From the NCBI GenBank assembly GCA_004154925.1, contig QJNS01000016.1, positions 124,001 through 188,000 on the forward strand: a stretch of DNA of 64,000 nucleotides, in the 5' to 3' direction. How positions within the stretch are numbered: the stretch's first letter is position 1; each line of letters starts with the position of its first letter. The notes under the pieces are model-generated. The model saw only the letters and a list, made by a program, of their open reading frames with translations, did not search any database and was not told the DNA's origin. Origin of the DNA: Monosporascus cannonballus. Its lineage: Eukaryota > Ascomycota > Sordariomycetes > Xylariales. Positions 1 to 14,005 of the stretch are shown in pieces. A program made the translations under genes and the position numbers.

Positions 1-1161
1 AACCTAGTTAAAACGTTTTACCGCCAAAATCCTGACCGACCATTTTTAATACGGCTAAAATCGCAGGCGATAATAGTTTTTTATTTAAATCCAAACTTTC
101 GGCGTTCTAATCGAAAAAAGTAAACGCCTTTATTATGGCGTTTATTTTTAAAATAAGTTATACTTATTTCGTTTTTATATAACGTCGTTTTTTTTCTATC
201 TTTTTCTATTCTTTTAACTAATCCAGTTCGTAATTTTCAAAAAGCAGCTATAACCTTTTTTTCTTTAAAATATTTTTTAACGATATAAACGTTATAATTT
301 ATTTATTTTTTTCGATATTTCCTTTTGAAATTTTCGTTATAGTTTTACGAACTCGTTTTTAATAGTATGACGTTCTTTTTGGAAACGGTTACGTTCGGAA
401 TTAATATTTTTTAACGAAAATATAATAATTACTAATTTATCATAATAATATTAACGACAGGTATAATAATAATAACTTAAAATATTTTTTATCATAAAAT
501 ACTTAAACTTCTTAAATAAAAAATAATTAGGACAAGGTAATACCTCAAATCCAAACTTGAAAATATAAGCAAACCGGTTATCGCAAATCTGACGCTAATT
601 TGTACAAAAAGGGCGCGCCGGTTTTTCTGCTCGACCCGCCATAATAAGTTAGCGATAAGAAAAACAGTTTTTAATTAGAAAAAAAAAGTACTTACCTTTT
701 TATCTTTGGGACAAAGATCTTAAAAGGAAAAAAATAATATTACGGATCCCCGAATAAACCCGTTCTGGAAGCCTTAGGGCTATAGAAAAAGGAAAAGCTC
801 CATATTTTAAGTTACGTAACTTGGAATAATTTAACTAATTTATTAAATTACATAAATCGTTATAATCTAGGTAATCTAATAAATCTAAAAGATCAATATT
901 ATACTAGTAAAATAAAAGGAAATATAAAACTTTAGATTTCCTATATAAATAATTACTTATTTAGTTTTTCGTTTTTTAATTATCAATCTAAGTTTTCAGT
1001 TTAAAGGCAACCGTACCATTTTTTAATTAAGGGAAAAGTCTTTAAATCTCTTTAACAAATAAACCACTGAATTATTTCTCGCCCTATTGTTACCTGCAAA
1101 TCAAGACTCCATTTCGGATACTGCTCATACCTCCAGGTGGATATATAACAGGTTCGTTATA
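1..1161 (+). mobile_element. 3' end of a RIP-degraded Ty3/Gypsy chromovirus
   Basis: The first ~180 bases match 13262-13450, the chromodomain tail of the complete Gypsy element downstream, with many C-to-T and G-to-A differences. The end of the pol/chromodomain reading frame is therefore at the left edge, and the rest of the element lies outside the window. The polypurine stretch and 3' LTR follow at about 720-1161. Stop codons in every frame and extreme AT content make it non-functional. Its LTR differs in the first ~100 bases from that of the complete element but matches the solo LTR at 29725-30145. Confidence 0.85.
738..1161 (+). repeat. 3' LTR, RIP-mutated
   Basis: The segment aligns along its whole length with the reverse complement of the solo LTR at 29725-30145. 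Shared blocks include ACGGATCCCCGAATA near the start and ACCTCCAGGTGGAT near the end. The expected TG start reads TA and the CA end reads TA, both RIP-type transitions. It is 424 bp. Confidence 0.88.
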
Positions 1162-3290
1162 TTATTACAATATATTAATACGTTCTAATTTGTATATCCA
1201 AAGTAATAAAGTTATTAATATTTCCTATCGTTATATTTAAAACCTTTCTTAAAAGTTCCCTTTAATTTCTCTAGGTTTCGTTATTTTGCAGCTTTTTTAT
1301 AAATAATATTTTTTAATTCTTATTTAAGTTTATTAAGTTTTACTTATATTTTTTCGTTTATTACGTTAAATTATTATATTTATTGTTGTTATCGGCATAT
1401 TATTCGTTTAAGCCGTATTAAGTATTTTTAGTTTTTTTATAATGTTTTTTCTTATCGAATAAATTATTTTCTTATATTTGTAATTATATTTTATTATACG
1501 TCGTTTTAATTATCGTTTTAGAAATTTCTTATAAATTAACGTATTTTTTTCTTAATAGCCTTTTTTTCATAAGGATTTATAGTAAATACTAATTAAAAAT
1601 AAAGATCCGTAATAATTATTCAAAAATGCTTTTTTACCGTACGTTGAATTAATTCCTTTTCCGTTTAATAATTATATTATCTATAATAATAAAAGGGGTT
1701 TTTTTGCGGGCATTATTTTTCTTTAGGCTAACTTTTTGCTTTAGTTAACTGTTAAATATTTCCTGGAGCTATGGTTTAAATTTATTAATATTATTACTTA
1801 TTATTTTTGTTATACTTAGTACGGTTTGGAAAATCGAATCCTTTATAATATATGCGGGTAATTTGTACGTAAATATATTATTTCTATTTCTCGTAATCGG
1901 GATATTTTCGTCGTCGACAATATATAGCATATATTTTGCCGTATCGGTCGGATATTCCGGGGCAGAATTTTTTTGTCCAATCCCGGTATTCGTATAGTTA
2001 TCCTTATAACGCCTTTTGCTATGTTCGCGATGCCTGTCGAATTAGTTTTTTGGTTTTTCGTATCTTTCGTCGAATTTCTTATCGTAATAGTTCTTATTGG
2101 ACCTTTTGCTTAAGGTTTAATACGTACTTGGTTTGGATTATGTTAATAATTTTGTTATCGTTTTCTTAATTATTCCTGGATTATTTTTCCGGTATAGGGA
2201 TCCAGTTATCTTATTATAACTTTTTGGGTTTCTTGTATTTATAAGTTTTATATTCTATTTTGCCGTAATTGAGGTATTTAATCTGGCTTTAATCCTATTT
2301 ATGGGTAACGCCGAGTTCCATAGGTCCTGGCGTTATTCCGTAAGAAATAGAGGGTACGTTTCGTTTTTTCTCTTGGTTAAATTTGTTATATCCCGAACGT
2401 AAGGCATATTATTCTTTTTTTTATTGTTTTTTAAATTATCGATTATTAATCTTGATTATTTTTGCGATATACCGGTCGAGGGTAATTAATCGTTTAATTC
2501 GAATAATTTTATTTTTTATATTATTTTTTAGCTTTTTGTAAAATATGTCGATAAAAATATCGGCTTTATCATTTCCTTATCCGGCCTTAGCCGTAAGATT
2601 TTTAAAAGTTATGGCGTATTTGGACGTAGGTTTTTTTTGTTGGAATTATAGGAATTGTTAAGCCGTTAATCGTTTTTTATCCGGGTTACCGAAATTATCG
2701 CGTATTTTGCTTTCGAAATTGGTATAAGTTAAAAAAATTTCGTTAATAAAGTTTTTTTTATTTGCTTTTTTTATTTTTAAAAAGTTTTTCATAATGGGCT
2801 TAAATTAATTAGCCGTATTTCCTATTAGGTATGTTTTTATTATTAAAACCATATCCGTTAAGTTATTAAGATTTAGAAAGCGAAAATAAATTCGTGCTTA
2901 AATTAAAAAGGTTTAAGGGTTATTTTTTTTATCGTAAGGTTCTGGTTTTTTTGGCTTTATACGAACGAAAAAAGGTTGGGCAGGTGTAACCTTAAGCTGT
3001 CGAACTTTTTTTTTAATTCCCGAATTCGAGCCTAAAGCTGTTAAATAAGGGTTTTTTAAGTATTAGTTGATATTTTGATAATAGTAAATATTGTTCAAAG
3101 TTTAACGGTATTATTAAACAAAAGTTAATAGGTTTATGTTAATAAAAATATCGTAAGAATTTAAGTAATAGATATAATAATATATTATATTTCTTAATAT
3201 CGAAAATATTTTATTATAAACGATTAATATTAATAAATATTATAAGTTAAAATTATTTAAATTATGGAATTAATAAGCATATATATCTTT
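1162..3290 (-). mobile_element. Unclassified AT-rich repeat relic
   Basis: The sequence is strongly AT-rich and T-rich on the plus strand. On the minus strand between about 2480 and 1560 one frame gives protein-like sequence broken mainly by stops that could come from Trp or Gln codons (a RIP signature). Readable pieces include MPYVRDITNLTKRKNE near 2400 and GFDFPNRTKY near 1830. I do not recognise the family; a transposon protein on the minus strand is the best guess. No long terminal repeats were found for it. Confidence 0.35.
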
Positions 3291-3310
3291 TTCCTTTAGC
3301 TGAATTATTA

Positions 3311-3400
3311 CCAATAAGTTAATAATCCGGCTTATTGGTTTACCACCTGTAAATTGGTAATCCGGCTCACTAGCTTACCACCAGTGAGTTGATAATCCAT
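3311..3400. repeat. Two degenerate ~37-bp repeat units with small inverted arms
   Basis: Two consecutive units share AATCCGGCT and TTACCACC. Each holds a short inverted repeat: CCAATAAG with CTTATTGG in the first, CTCACT with AGTGAG in the second. They sit in a short GC-richer island (to about 3490) between the unclassified relic and the Copia element. They could be part of the Copia 5' LTR or leader, but no matching copy was seen at the 3' side. Confidence 0.45.
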
Positions 3401-3540
3401 CACGTGACCTGATCCACATAGTTTTCTTGGCCTTTTCCGTTGCGACCGTTTCTAGAGGCCGTGGCTTGTCAGGTTGTAACAGAATAACGGCGGCGGTAAT
3501 GGTAATAATTGTTTTACGCTAAAATGTTATTATAAAAAAA

Positions 3541-6500
3541 TATTTTTTTAAGGATTACACCTATATTAACGAAAGCGTTAAACCCGATAAGTAAAACGAA
3601 ATTGCTAAAATTAAGAAAAAGACAAATAAACATATTTCGAAAATTCCTTTTTGGCAAAAGAAAAAAATTAAAAGTTTGTAAAAAAAAAATAAGCTATAAG
3701 CTTTTTAATTAGCTTTAACGTTTTTCGTAATAAGATTTTTTATAAGCCTATAAGTTAACGATATTATTACCGGATATAACTTAAAAAGGTTTATTTTATT
3801 AAATATTTATTCCGATTTTTATATAGGTAATTATAAGGTTAATTTTTTGGATTTATATTTATTAAAAATTAACGAAAAAGTTTTAGCTAGAGAAAAATAT
3901 TTTAATATTATAGGCGAAAATATACGAAAAAATACGTTTATTATATTATTAGAAAAGTTTAAAATTTTCCTTGTAAAAAACTATTTATATATCTTTAAGA
4001 TATATATTAATTTAATTTTGCATAAATTATTTTAATAAGTTAGAATTTATTAAAATTACAAAATCAATATTATATATCATAAGGCGTTAAGTACGAAAAT
4101 AATTAAAGTTAATTAGATTAAACGTTAGCTTATTAAATATTACGTTAAAGTAACGCCGGAGAACGACGATAACGATATTGCTTTAATAATTTTTGCAGTA
4201 ATTAAAAAAAAGCTTATTATTACCGTTCCGGAAAATGAAAATAACTTAAAGAATAAGGTTATTTTCGAAAGCGAAAATAAAGATTTCGTTCCAGAACTTT
4301 TAATTTAAGAATTTTTGTTTTTTAAATTAATTTTATAACAAAAGTTTTATAGTAATAATTTTAAATTTCTTTTAAAGCCTTTAAAAGGAGACGTTACGTT
4401 ATAATACCAAAAGTTTATATATTTAAGTTTACGTATTTGCGAAAAAGTTATATAAGCAGGTACAGGAACGAAAATCTATTTATTTTTTAACGATTTGATA
4501 TTAGAATTATTAGGTTGTTAAAGTGCGGAAAAAGATATTATAACGGTAACTAATTAAGGAAAATAAATTTTTTAGTACGATATATATTAATTTTTTCGAA
4601 TTTAATAACGTTTTTAACGAGCGTATAAAAATATTAATTATATTTTAAACCAAAAAATATGTTTTAGCCGCCTTAATAAATATAATAATTTTCTTTAAAA
4701 ACTAATTCTATATTAAGGTTAAAATAATTATATTAAATGGGGAAACTTTTTTCGGAAATAAATTTCGAAAATAGTTTTTTAATATAAATATATCTTATAA
4801 ATTTTTACGTCCATATATTAAGAAATTTATAAACGTTTAAGAACTTACCAGGGGCGTAATTATCGAAAATATATTATTTAATTATTAAGAAGAACCTTTT
4901 TTTAAATCTATAATCAAAAGCTATCAAAATAATTATATATATTATTAATTATATATTTATCTACTCCCTAAATTAAAAAACTCTTATTTAAGTTTTTAAC
5001 GAATAATTAGTTAAAACAATAAAATATTTATTCTCGAAAAAGGTTTAAAGGCGAATATAACGAATATCGTATTTTTCGGATTAAAGATTTATACGTTTAC
5101 GAAAATTATCCGTTAAGGTGCAAAATGCCTAAAAAAGATAGATCCCAAAGCGTATATCGGTTACCTTGTAAAATACGTAATTAATAATATATATCGGGTA
5201 TAAATTTTTTTTCGTAATAACGCGTTATTACCGTTAGGGATATTACTTTCGACGAAACGAAAAAGTATTAAGGCGAATAAAAAATATTTTTATTCGAAAT
5301 CGCGGAATTATATAACCAGATTAATAGTATTTTTATTCTATTTATAATAATATTTTTTCTAAAGACGTTTAGAACTATTTTTAGCAGCAATCCCTTAAAG
5401 ATAAGTATCGTTAAAAGGGTGAATAATTCGGCAAAGCAAAACGAACTTGAAAAAATTATTTACATTATTATTATAATAGTTATAAATTCCTTTAATTAAA
5501 AAACTTTATAAGAAGTTAAAGGAGTAAAACTTAATAATCTTTATAAAATTATTTCGGATAAAAATTCCTTTAGTTCGGTAATTAATAATAATTTTAAAAA
5601 AAACGTTTTAAGTATTATTAATAAAACGGACGATTTGAAACGCAAAAATAAATAACTTTATTTACTTATACCGGAAATTATTTTAACTTTCGAAACAAAA
5701 TTTAATAATATTATGTATTATTACCGGATAAAGCTTAAAATATATTACCAACTCTTTTTCAGTTACGGCAACGACGTACGGAATTAAATTTCTTAAATTA
5801 AATAATTATTATCAATTTTGAAATGCGAAATAAAAAAAGCCACTTTTGGCTAATATTAATTATAAACTGGAATTTGAAAAATATAATACGTATTTAATTG
5901 CTTTTAACGTTATTTTTTCGATTACGATTAAGTATAATTATTTATATTGTATTAATCTTTCCGGTACTCCTAAAAGTTAACAGGAAATTATATAATATAA
6001 ATACGTTAAAAACTAAAAGGCGGTTACGTAAAAAAATAAGATTAAATATATTGGGTAAAATAATTAATTACCGTTACCTTGTTGTAAAAAATAATTTAAG
6101 ACATAAATTTTAACGGTATTTTCCCGTTAATATAAACATTTATATATAAATTTAACAAATATGGAATACTTTAAAAATTTAAAGCTAAAATAATTGTCCG
6201 TAATAACCTTTAATTTCGTAAAAACCTTAATACTTATATTTTTACGTTAGCAAAAAGGTTTTTCCGCATACTTATAACTATTATAATCTAATTTAATTTT
6301 AGACTTTATTAATTTAATACCGTTAACGCGTTTTTGTACAATAACTTTAATAAGTTAATATACGTACGTTTTTTATAAGAATTTATACGCCCGGGTTTTT
6401 ATTTAAAGTTCCGGTAGGCCTTATACGGCTTAAAATAATTATTATTTCTATAATAACGAGATTTAAAACCAGAATTAAAAAAAATAAAAATAAAATCCGT

Positions 6501-7145
6501 TCCGAATAATTTGTATATTATAATTAATAATTAATTAATGTTATTTTTTTATATTAATAATATAACTATAATATATAATATTCGCGATATAATATATATT
6601 AAAGAACTTTTTGCAAAATTAATATAACGTTTTTATATTAATAATTTAAAAAATTTATAATAATTTTTTAAAATATATATTTTGTAAAACCGTCTAATTA
6701 AAAAATTATAGTTATTATAAGATATTTATTAGAAAAAGTTATATATATATTTTGAATTATCCAAATTCGGAAAACGTTATTTTAAGGTTTTTAAATAAAA
6801 GGATTTTAAGAAGTATTAAGGCGAAATGTTAATAATATTTAGAAAATTATATTTCGAAAAAGTCGGAAATTTTTTATACGGAATTATCGTTATTTGCTCG
6901 GATTTAATTAAAATTATTTTTTATTTATTTTGTTATTATAAAAATCTAAGTTTTACGTATTTTAACGTTATTAATAAGGTTATTTTTTACGTTTATTCTA
7001 TACGTACCCTAATTTTAGAAATTAAAGGTAACGAAAATTTTAATATATAATTGTTTATATATACGAACGACGTTTTAGTTGCAGATAATCTTAATTAGAA
7101 AAGTTTCTAAAGATTTATGTTATTATTTTTCGGTAGCCTTAATAT
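3541..7145 (+). mobile_element. Ty1/Copia retrotransposon, 5' portion, RIP-degraded and interrupted
   Basis: Decayed Copia polyprotein remains can be read on the plus strand. Around 5130-5300 the end of integrase gives DPKAYIGYLV followed by NIYRV, matching the fungal Copia motif DPKA..GYLVGYDSTNIYR. Around 6500-6660 the reverse transcriptase gives FYINNITI, equivalent to FYVDDI. From 6826 a frame resembles the Copia segment after RT (KVGNFLYGIIVICSDLIKI, family form KVGSLLYAAVITRPDIAF). The frame stops at FGSLNI, where the Gypsy element inserted, and resumes at 14427. The gag portion (3541-4900) is too decayed to read. The 5' LTR is not clear. Confidence 0.8.
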
Positions 7146-7561
7146 TGTTACAGGAACCAGGGTTCCTGCCTCTAAGAAACCTACCTTTGAGGCCTAGCGC
7201 GGATCTGTTACGGCTAAACTCCGGATAGGGAAATTTGGTTTATTCCATAATCTAAATAATTTAAATGATTTAACCAGATTACATAAATTATATAAATTTA
7301 TAATATATTTATTTTAAACGTTGGGATATATAATATATCGGTTTTTTATATAAATAATATTTACTTAATTTCGTTCCTTAATTATTAATTTAAAATTTTA
7401 ATTAAAAGTAATTATATTATTTTTTAATTAAAGGAAAAATATTTAAATTGTTTTAATAAATAAATTACTAAATTATTTTTTGTTTTATTATTACCTATAA
7501 ATTAAAATCTTTTTTAAATATTGCTTATATTTTTAAGTAAATATATAATAGGTTCGTTATA
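7146..7561 (+). repeat. 5' LTR of the Ty3/Gypsy element
   Basis: It begins TGTTACAGGAACC and ends GGTTCGTTATA (expected CA changed to TA). It aligns end to end with 14006-14421 and has the same length. Its last ~250 bases also align with the LTR at 738-1161, but its first part is unrelated in sequence, so it represents a different LTR subfamily. Confidence 0.9.
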
Positions 7562-8877
7562 TTTTAATAATTTTTTAATTAATAGCCGATAAATGGTTTA
7601 AGGCTTAATTAGGCATAAGTTGTTTTGAACTTAATGTAAACGATAATATAGGATAACGTTTAAAAAATAAATAATATATCCGATTTTTGTTATTAGTTAA
7701 TAAAAAATTAATAATAAGATTAAACGATTTATTATTTATTAAAAAAGTTTTTTAGTTAATAAATAATATAGTACCTTTTATTATTAAATTTTAAGAAAGT
7801 TTTTTTTAATTCTAGTAATAGCTTTTATCCGTAAGGAAAATAATTAAGGTATAAGAAAATAAGATAAATAAAAAGCAAGAAAAATATATGGCTGGAAAAT
7901 AAAAAGAAAAAGTATTAGAGTGCTTAATTGAAAAAAGAGAATTTATTATAGAAAAACGATTGGACCTTTTGGCCTAAAAGGTTAAAAGCCTGAAAAAGGA
8001 GAATATTCGGTTCGCTAAAAAAAGAAAACCGGTTTTTTTATAATTTGGCTCTTTAAAAGGACGAAGTTAAGGGGCTGGCTATTAACCACCTTTGTTGGAT
8101 ATAAGATAAGCACCAGAAAAAACTTCGATTTTATTATTGTTTAGCGTAAACCGAATATAGGAAGGAATTATTTTATCCTTTAATTATTACGGAATATTAA
8201 ACGTTAAAGGTTATAAGTTAATTTTTTTTAAATTTTACGATAAATCAGAAAATTTTAATAAATTTTTGGTTTAGGCTAAATTTTACTTTAAGTTTTACGA
8301 AAATTTTTTAATACAAAATTATTAAAAAATAATAATTATTTTTTAGTTATTAATTAAATAAATTCGGGAATAATTCGAACTTATTTTAACAGATTATTTT
8401 AAAAAAAATTTAAAAGAATTTTTAAATTTTATTAATTATGTTTTTAGTAAATATAATTATTTTGAAAAATAAATACGGGCCTTATTCGAAAATCTTAATA
8501 AAAAGTAATATGTAATTAAATAATTTTAATTTTTTTGTTAAATTAAGTTAACGTTTAAATATACGACCGAATTTAATTATTTGGTAATTATTTTAAATTT
8601 GTCCAAAAGTACGTTATTTTATCCTTATTACGATAGCTTAAAGCTTTAGGTTAAGGACGAAATATATATGGAATTTAAAATGGGATTTTTTACAAAATAT
8701 ATTAATAAGGTTATTATTGTCGACCGTTATATTTTTAATCGGTATTTCGAAAAAAAAAGAACCGGCAAACGAAATAACGATAAAGGTTTTAATAGCCGAA
8801 TTAAGAAAGATAAGGGCAAGTTTTAAAAGGAAATAAGTTTTATTTCGAAAGAACTTAAAAAAGATAAATTTAAAATG

Positions 8878-11800
8878 GAATATTTTAATTATGGCAAAAA
8901 GGGATATTTCAAAAGCGAATACCGTTTTTTTGCCAAAAGGAATTCTAAGAAAGGAAAAATTCCTTAACTTTAGAAAAAAATTAGAATAACCGAATAAAAA
9001 ATCGACAGTAAGGCAAAAAAAAAAAAGAAAAAAAAATTAGTTCGATTTCCTCCTAGCCAAAATTTATTATTACCATAATTATTCAGATTTCGAGCGATAT
9101 TTTAAAGTACGAAAATTGTCTAATTTGCCAAGATTTTAAAGTTAAAATCTGTAAGTATTACTTAGGATAAACGGCTTTTAGGATAATTATAAAATTAAGA
9201 TATTTTTATTATTTTAATATATAAAAATATAAAATGCATAATGTAAACGGTTAATTTCGATTAAATATTAGTAATTACGGATAATTTTTTTTAAGGTTTT
9301 ATAAATTTTTAAAATATATTATTTATTAAAAGATATTATTGGTAAACCTTTATGATTTGTTATATTTTATTATTTGTTATCAAAATGATTATCTTATTTA
9401 TTTTAAAATTAAGAAAAATAATGATTTTTGGCCTGGATAAAATAAAAAGATATTTACCGAACCTAATAATAAATGTAAATGCATAAAAACCCCTTAATAA
9501 CCAAAATACCTTAAGTTTTATTATTTATATCTTAATTTAGAATGGAATTGGAAGGTTATATTATAAGGATATTTATATTACGTCCCGATATTTTGTATTT
9601 AATATAAGCTCCTAAATATGGGAATATCTTTTTTGGAAGTATACCTTTTTAACCTTATAACTTAAAAATATAAAACTAAAAGATGGGCTAAAAGAAAATA
9701 ATTACTTTTAAATGCTAATTAGGTAGGAAAAGGTGATATAAATATATAGATAATTATTATACCAAATACGTAATTAAAAAAGCCTAAAAATAAAAATATT
9801 TTTTTATAAGTAAACTGCATTAATTAAAAAACGATAAAGGTTTTCGAAAGTAAGGTATTAAGGAACCTTAATATATAAAACCTTATATAAGGTAATAAAA
9901 GGATTACGTAATTAAATAAAGATTTTTTTCGATATAAAGGCAAAACGTTTAAAGCCATAATCGACTTAGGAGTTGAAAAAAATTTTATTTTTTTTGTAAT
10001 AGCAGAAAAATATCAGATTCCCTGGAAATACAAATTAAGGTTTTATAAGTTACGAACGGTAAACGGAAATTTGTCCATATACAAAAACGGACGAATTTTT
10101 CAGGAAATTAAAAAATTTCCCGTATAAATTTAAGGATATTAAAAATAAATCTTATTAGATATTGCCGATATTTCCGAATACGATATTATTTTAAGAATAT
10201 TATGGTTTAAATCCAGCAACCTATATATCGATTAAAAAAACCAAATATTTTTATAAGAATAAAAACGAAAATTATCCAAGGAAAATAATCAGGAAATTTA
10301 TTATGTTATTAAGGAAGTCCAAATTGCAAATTAAATTTTTAAGATATTATTTAAGTATTAATAATTCAAAAAAATTATTTAAGAATAAAAAAAATTACGA
10401 ATTATTATTATATAGTTAATAAGATCATAAAATACTTATTAAAAAAAATACCATCTTAAACTCTATAAGATTTACTATATAAATCCCGATAAATCAAAAG
10501 CCTTATAGAAAAATATTTAATTTAACCTAAAAAAAAGGATATATCCAACCTTTTGATTTTCCTGCTGGATACCCTGTTCTCATAGTACCAAAAACCAAGG
10601 ATAAAAAACAAAAAATCGATAAAAACGGAAACCTAGTTTTTAGAAAAGTAATCGATTACAAACAGTTAAACGATATTATAATTAAAAACGGATATCCTTT
10701 AATCCTTATAAATACGTTAAAGAAAAACGTTAATAAAGCAAAATGGTTTACTGTATTTAATTTCCAAGACGGTTATTACCGCATCAAAATAGCTAAAGGA
10801 AAAAAATGGAAAACAGTATTTAGAACGATATATAGATTTTACGAATACAAAATAATGCCCATAGGACTTATTAATGCTTCCGCCAATTTTTAACGCCTAA
10901 TTATAATTACGCTTAGGAAATTTCTGGATAAATTTATGTTCGTTTATTTCGATAATATTTTTATTTATTCCGAAACTTTGGAAAAATATAAGAAATATAT
11001 CGTCCAAGTACTTAGAATTTTAAACGAGGTAAATATCCGAGTTAACCCAGCTAAAAACGTATGGCATATGTAAAAGCTAAATTTTTTGGGATATATTTTT
11101 ACCCCCGGCCAAATTTAGATTTAACGCTTTAAAATAAAAATAATTAAAAATTGGTTTATTTCTAATAAGGGGATTATTATAAATATCCGGTAAATTTTAA
11201 GATTTACGGATTACGTACGTAACTTAATTAAGGGATACGGAAATATAATTAGGTTATTAACGAAATTTACCATCAAAAAATACGTAAGAAAAAAATTTAA
11301 ACTTTTAAAAAACGAAAAAAATGTTCTAGATCTTAAAAAATGTAATTACCAGCGGACTTATAATAAGATTACTTAACGCCGACAAAAAAAACGCTTAAGA
11401 ACGGATGTTTTAAATTACGCATTAAGTGCTATTTTAAAATAGCTAAAAGATAACGATAAATAATACCTAATAACATATTACTTAAAAGCATTCTGAAATA
11501 CAGAATTCAAATACCCGATTTACGATAAGGAATTATTAGCGATTATTAATGCCCTTAAGGAATAAAAGCCCTTCTTTAACGGAACGAAAGAACCTTTCGA
11601 TATTTACTTTAATTATAAAAACCTTACCTAATTTATAAAGACATAAAAATTGAATAAAAAATATAAGGCTTAAATGATTTTTCTGTTAAAATTCAATTTC
11701 AAAATATATTATATCAAAGGAAAAAAAACATTTAGGCGGATATTCTTAGTCGTAAAGGCGATTACGATTTTAAAATTCCCAAAAGGAATATGTAAATATT

Positions 11801-13310
11801 ACAGTATAACCAGGATGATATTATATAATTATGTAAAATAATAAAAAAACTAACCCCCGAACTTTTAATATAGTTCCGAGATATTTACGATATAAAAGAA
11901 CAAAAAAAAGTTTAACAGTTAAAAGGATAATTAAAAGATTAGCTATTGTATTATGGCAAAATTTATGTTCCAAAAAATTAATAAGAATAATTCGTAAAAA
12001 AATTTTACGAAAACCCATTGTATAAATATTAAGGAATTTTTAAAATTACCCGATAATTACGGGAAAGGTACAATTTTCCAAAGCTACGCCGAATAGTTAA
12101 GAAAATTATCAAAAATTGCAATATTTATAATAAGGCTAAGGCAATACGTTATAAACCTTATAGGTTATTGCAACCTATTAATATTCCTGATAAAATATAT
12201 AATATTATAGCTTAGGATTTTATTATTAGCTTACTTTTATTTAAAAACCTAGTTATTAAAATCAAATACGACAAAATATAGGTAATTATTAATAAATTTA
12301 TTAAGTATAAGTACTTTTTACCTTTTAAAAGAAATATAACGGCAAAATAATTAGCTTACGCCTTTATTAAATATTATTTGGATAAATACGGAATACCAGA
12401 AAAAATCGTTTTTAACAAAGATACGTTATTTATTTCAAAATTTAATATTACCTTCTTTAAATAAATTAATATTAAATTTAAATTTTTAATAACGTATTAT
12501 CCTTAAACGGATAGATAAATCGAACGACTTAATTAAATTTTAAAATAATATTTCCGAAATTATATTAATTATTAATAAAACGATTAAGTAAAATTTTTAC
12601 TATTAGCGTAAATGGCCTATAATATATTAATAAACGAAAATATGGGCGTATCCCCTTATATAACCGTATACGGACATAAAGCATAAATAAAACGACCTAA
12701 ATAACCGCTTAATAAAATACCAAAAATTACCACGATTGCCCCAAAAGTAAAAATATTAATAATGGAAATTAAAACGATCCAAGCCCGTTTCCAAAATAAA
12801 TTACGATTTTTTAATAGTAAATAATCTAGTATTATAATAAAAAAAGAATTAAAGGATTAATTTTAACGAAAAAAAATAAGGTTTATTTGTTACGCCAGAA
12901 ATAAAACGCAATTTCGAACATTTTACAAATTAAAACGAAAAGACCTAACGATAAACTTAATTTTAAGAAATTTGGCCCGTTTAAAATTAAAAAAGTTATT
13001 TCAAAAATTAATTACCGATTATTATTATCCAAAAACATAAGAATATATCCTGTTTTCTATATCTTTTTATTTAAACCAGCACCCAAAAACGCCCCGTTAA
13101 AAACAAATTTGGAATTTGAAAAAGATTCCGATAAATACAAAGTCGAACGAATATTAAATTTTAAAATAATTAAAAATAAAGTTCAATACTTAGTTAAATA
13201 AGAAAAATATTTATATAAAAATAATATATAGGAATTATTTAACTACTTAATAAATACGATAAACCTAATTAAAACGTTTTACCGCCAGAATTTTAACCGA
13301 TTATCTTTAA
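8878..13310 (+). pseudogene. Decayed gag-pol of the Ty3/Gypsy element
   Basis: The gag end shows a CCHC zinc knuckle in which all four ligands have become Tyr (YFNYGKKGYFKSEY). The protease reads IIDLG instead of IDSG. The reverse transcriptase keeps an open stretch at 10540-10893 with VIDYKQLNDI, FNFQDGYYRI and MPIGLINASANF. The catalytic box at about 10950 reads VYFDN instead of YFDD. RNase H keeps YDKELLAI near 11521. Integrase keeps KYGIPEKIVF around 12390 and YNMLINENMGVSPY-like sequence near 12612. The C-terminal chromodomain keeps YKVERIL and QYLVK. It cannot encode a working polyprotein. Confidence 0.88.
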
Positions 13311-14005
13311 CGCAGCCAAAGTCGCAGGCGATAACGGTTCCCCGCTTAAATTTAGCCCTACGGCGTTCCAATCGAAAAAAATAAACGTTTTTGCGATAAC
13401 GTCTATTTCCGAAATAAGTTATACTTGTTCCGTTTCGACGTAACGACGCTTTTTTTCTAACTTTTCCTACTTTTTTAATTAATTCAACTTATACCCCTTC
13501 TTTAAGATTATAAAGGCCTTTTTATCAAAAACGTCTTATTATAATTAAAAACGTTTTAACCGATTAACAAATTCCCTTATTTTCTTTTCGGCAGCCTCTT
13601 AATGCGCCATTAAAGAAATTTGCACTTTGCGCTACTTTTTCTGCAAACGTATTTTCTCCTCCCTAATTTTAACTAACGAATTTATGGCCAATACGTTATA
13701 GGACGGGCGTTAACAGCGGGTACAATAATTATAATTCGGGATACTAACCAAATAAGAACAATCGGGCTTCCTAAAATAAAAATAATTTAAATATAAAATA
13801 ACTTAAAAACCGAACGTTTTAATAAAATTAACGCATTTATTACGGGACTTGCGTTAATTTAATTACGGTTTTCTTTTTTCTTTTTAAATACGACCTATTA
13901 TGGTGGAAGTTAATAAAGGCTTTAAGGGAAATTTTTCCAGTTATTAAAAAGCGGCCACTTACGGTTTTTATCTTTAGGACAAAAATCCTTAGAAAAGGGA
14001 AATAA

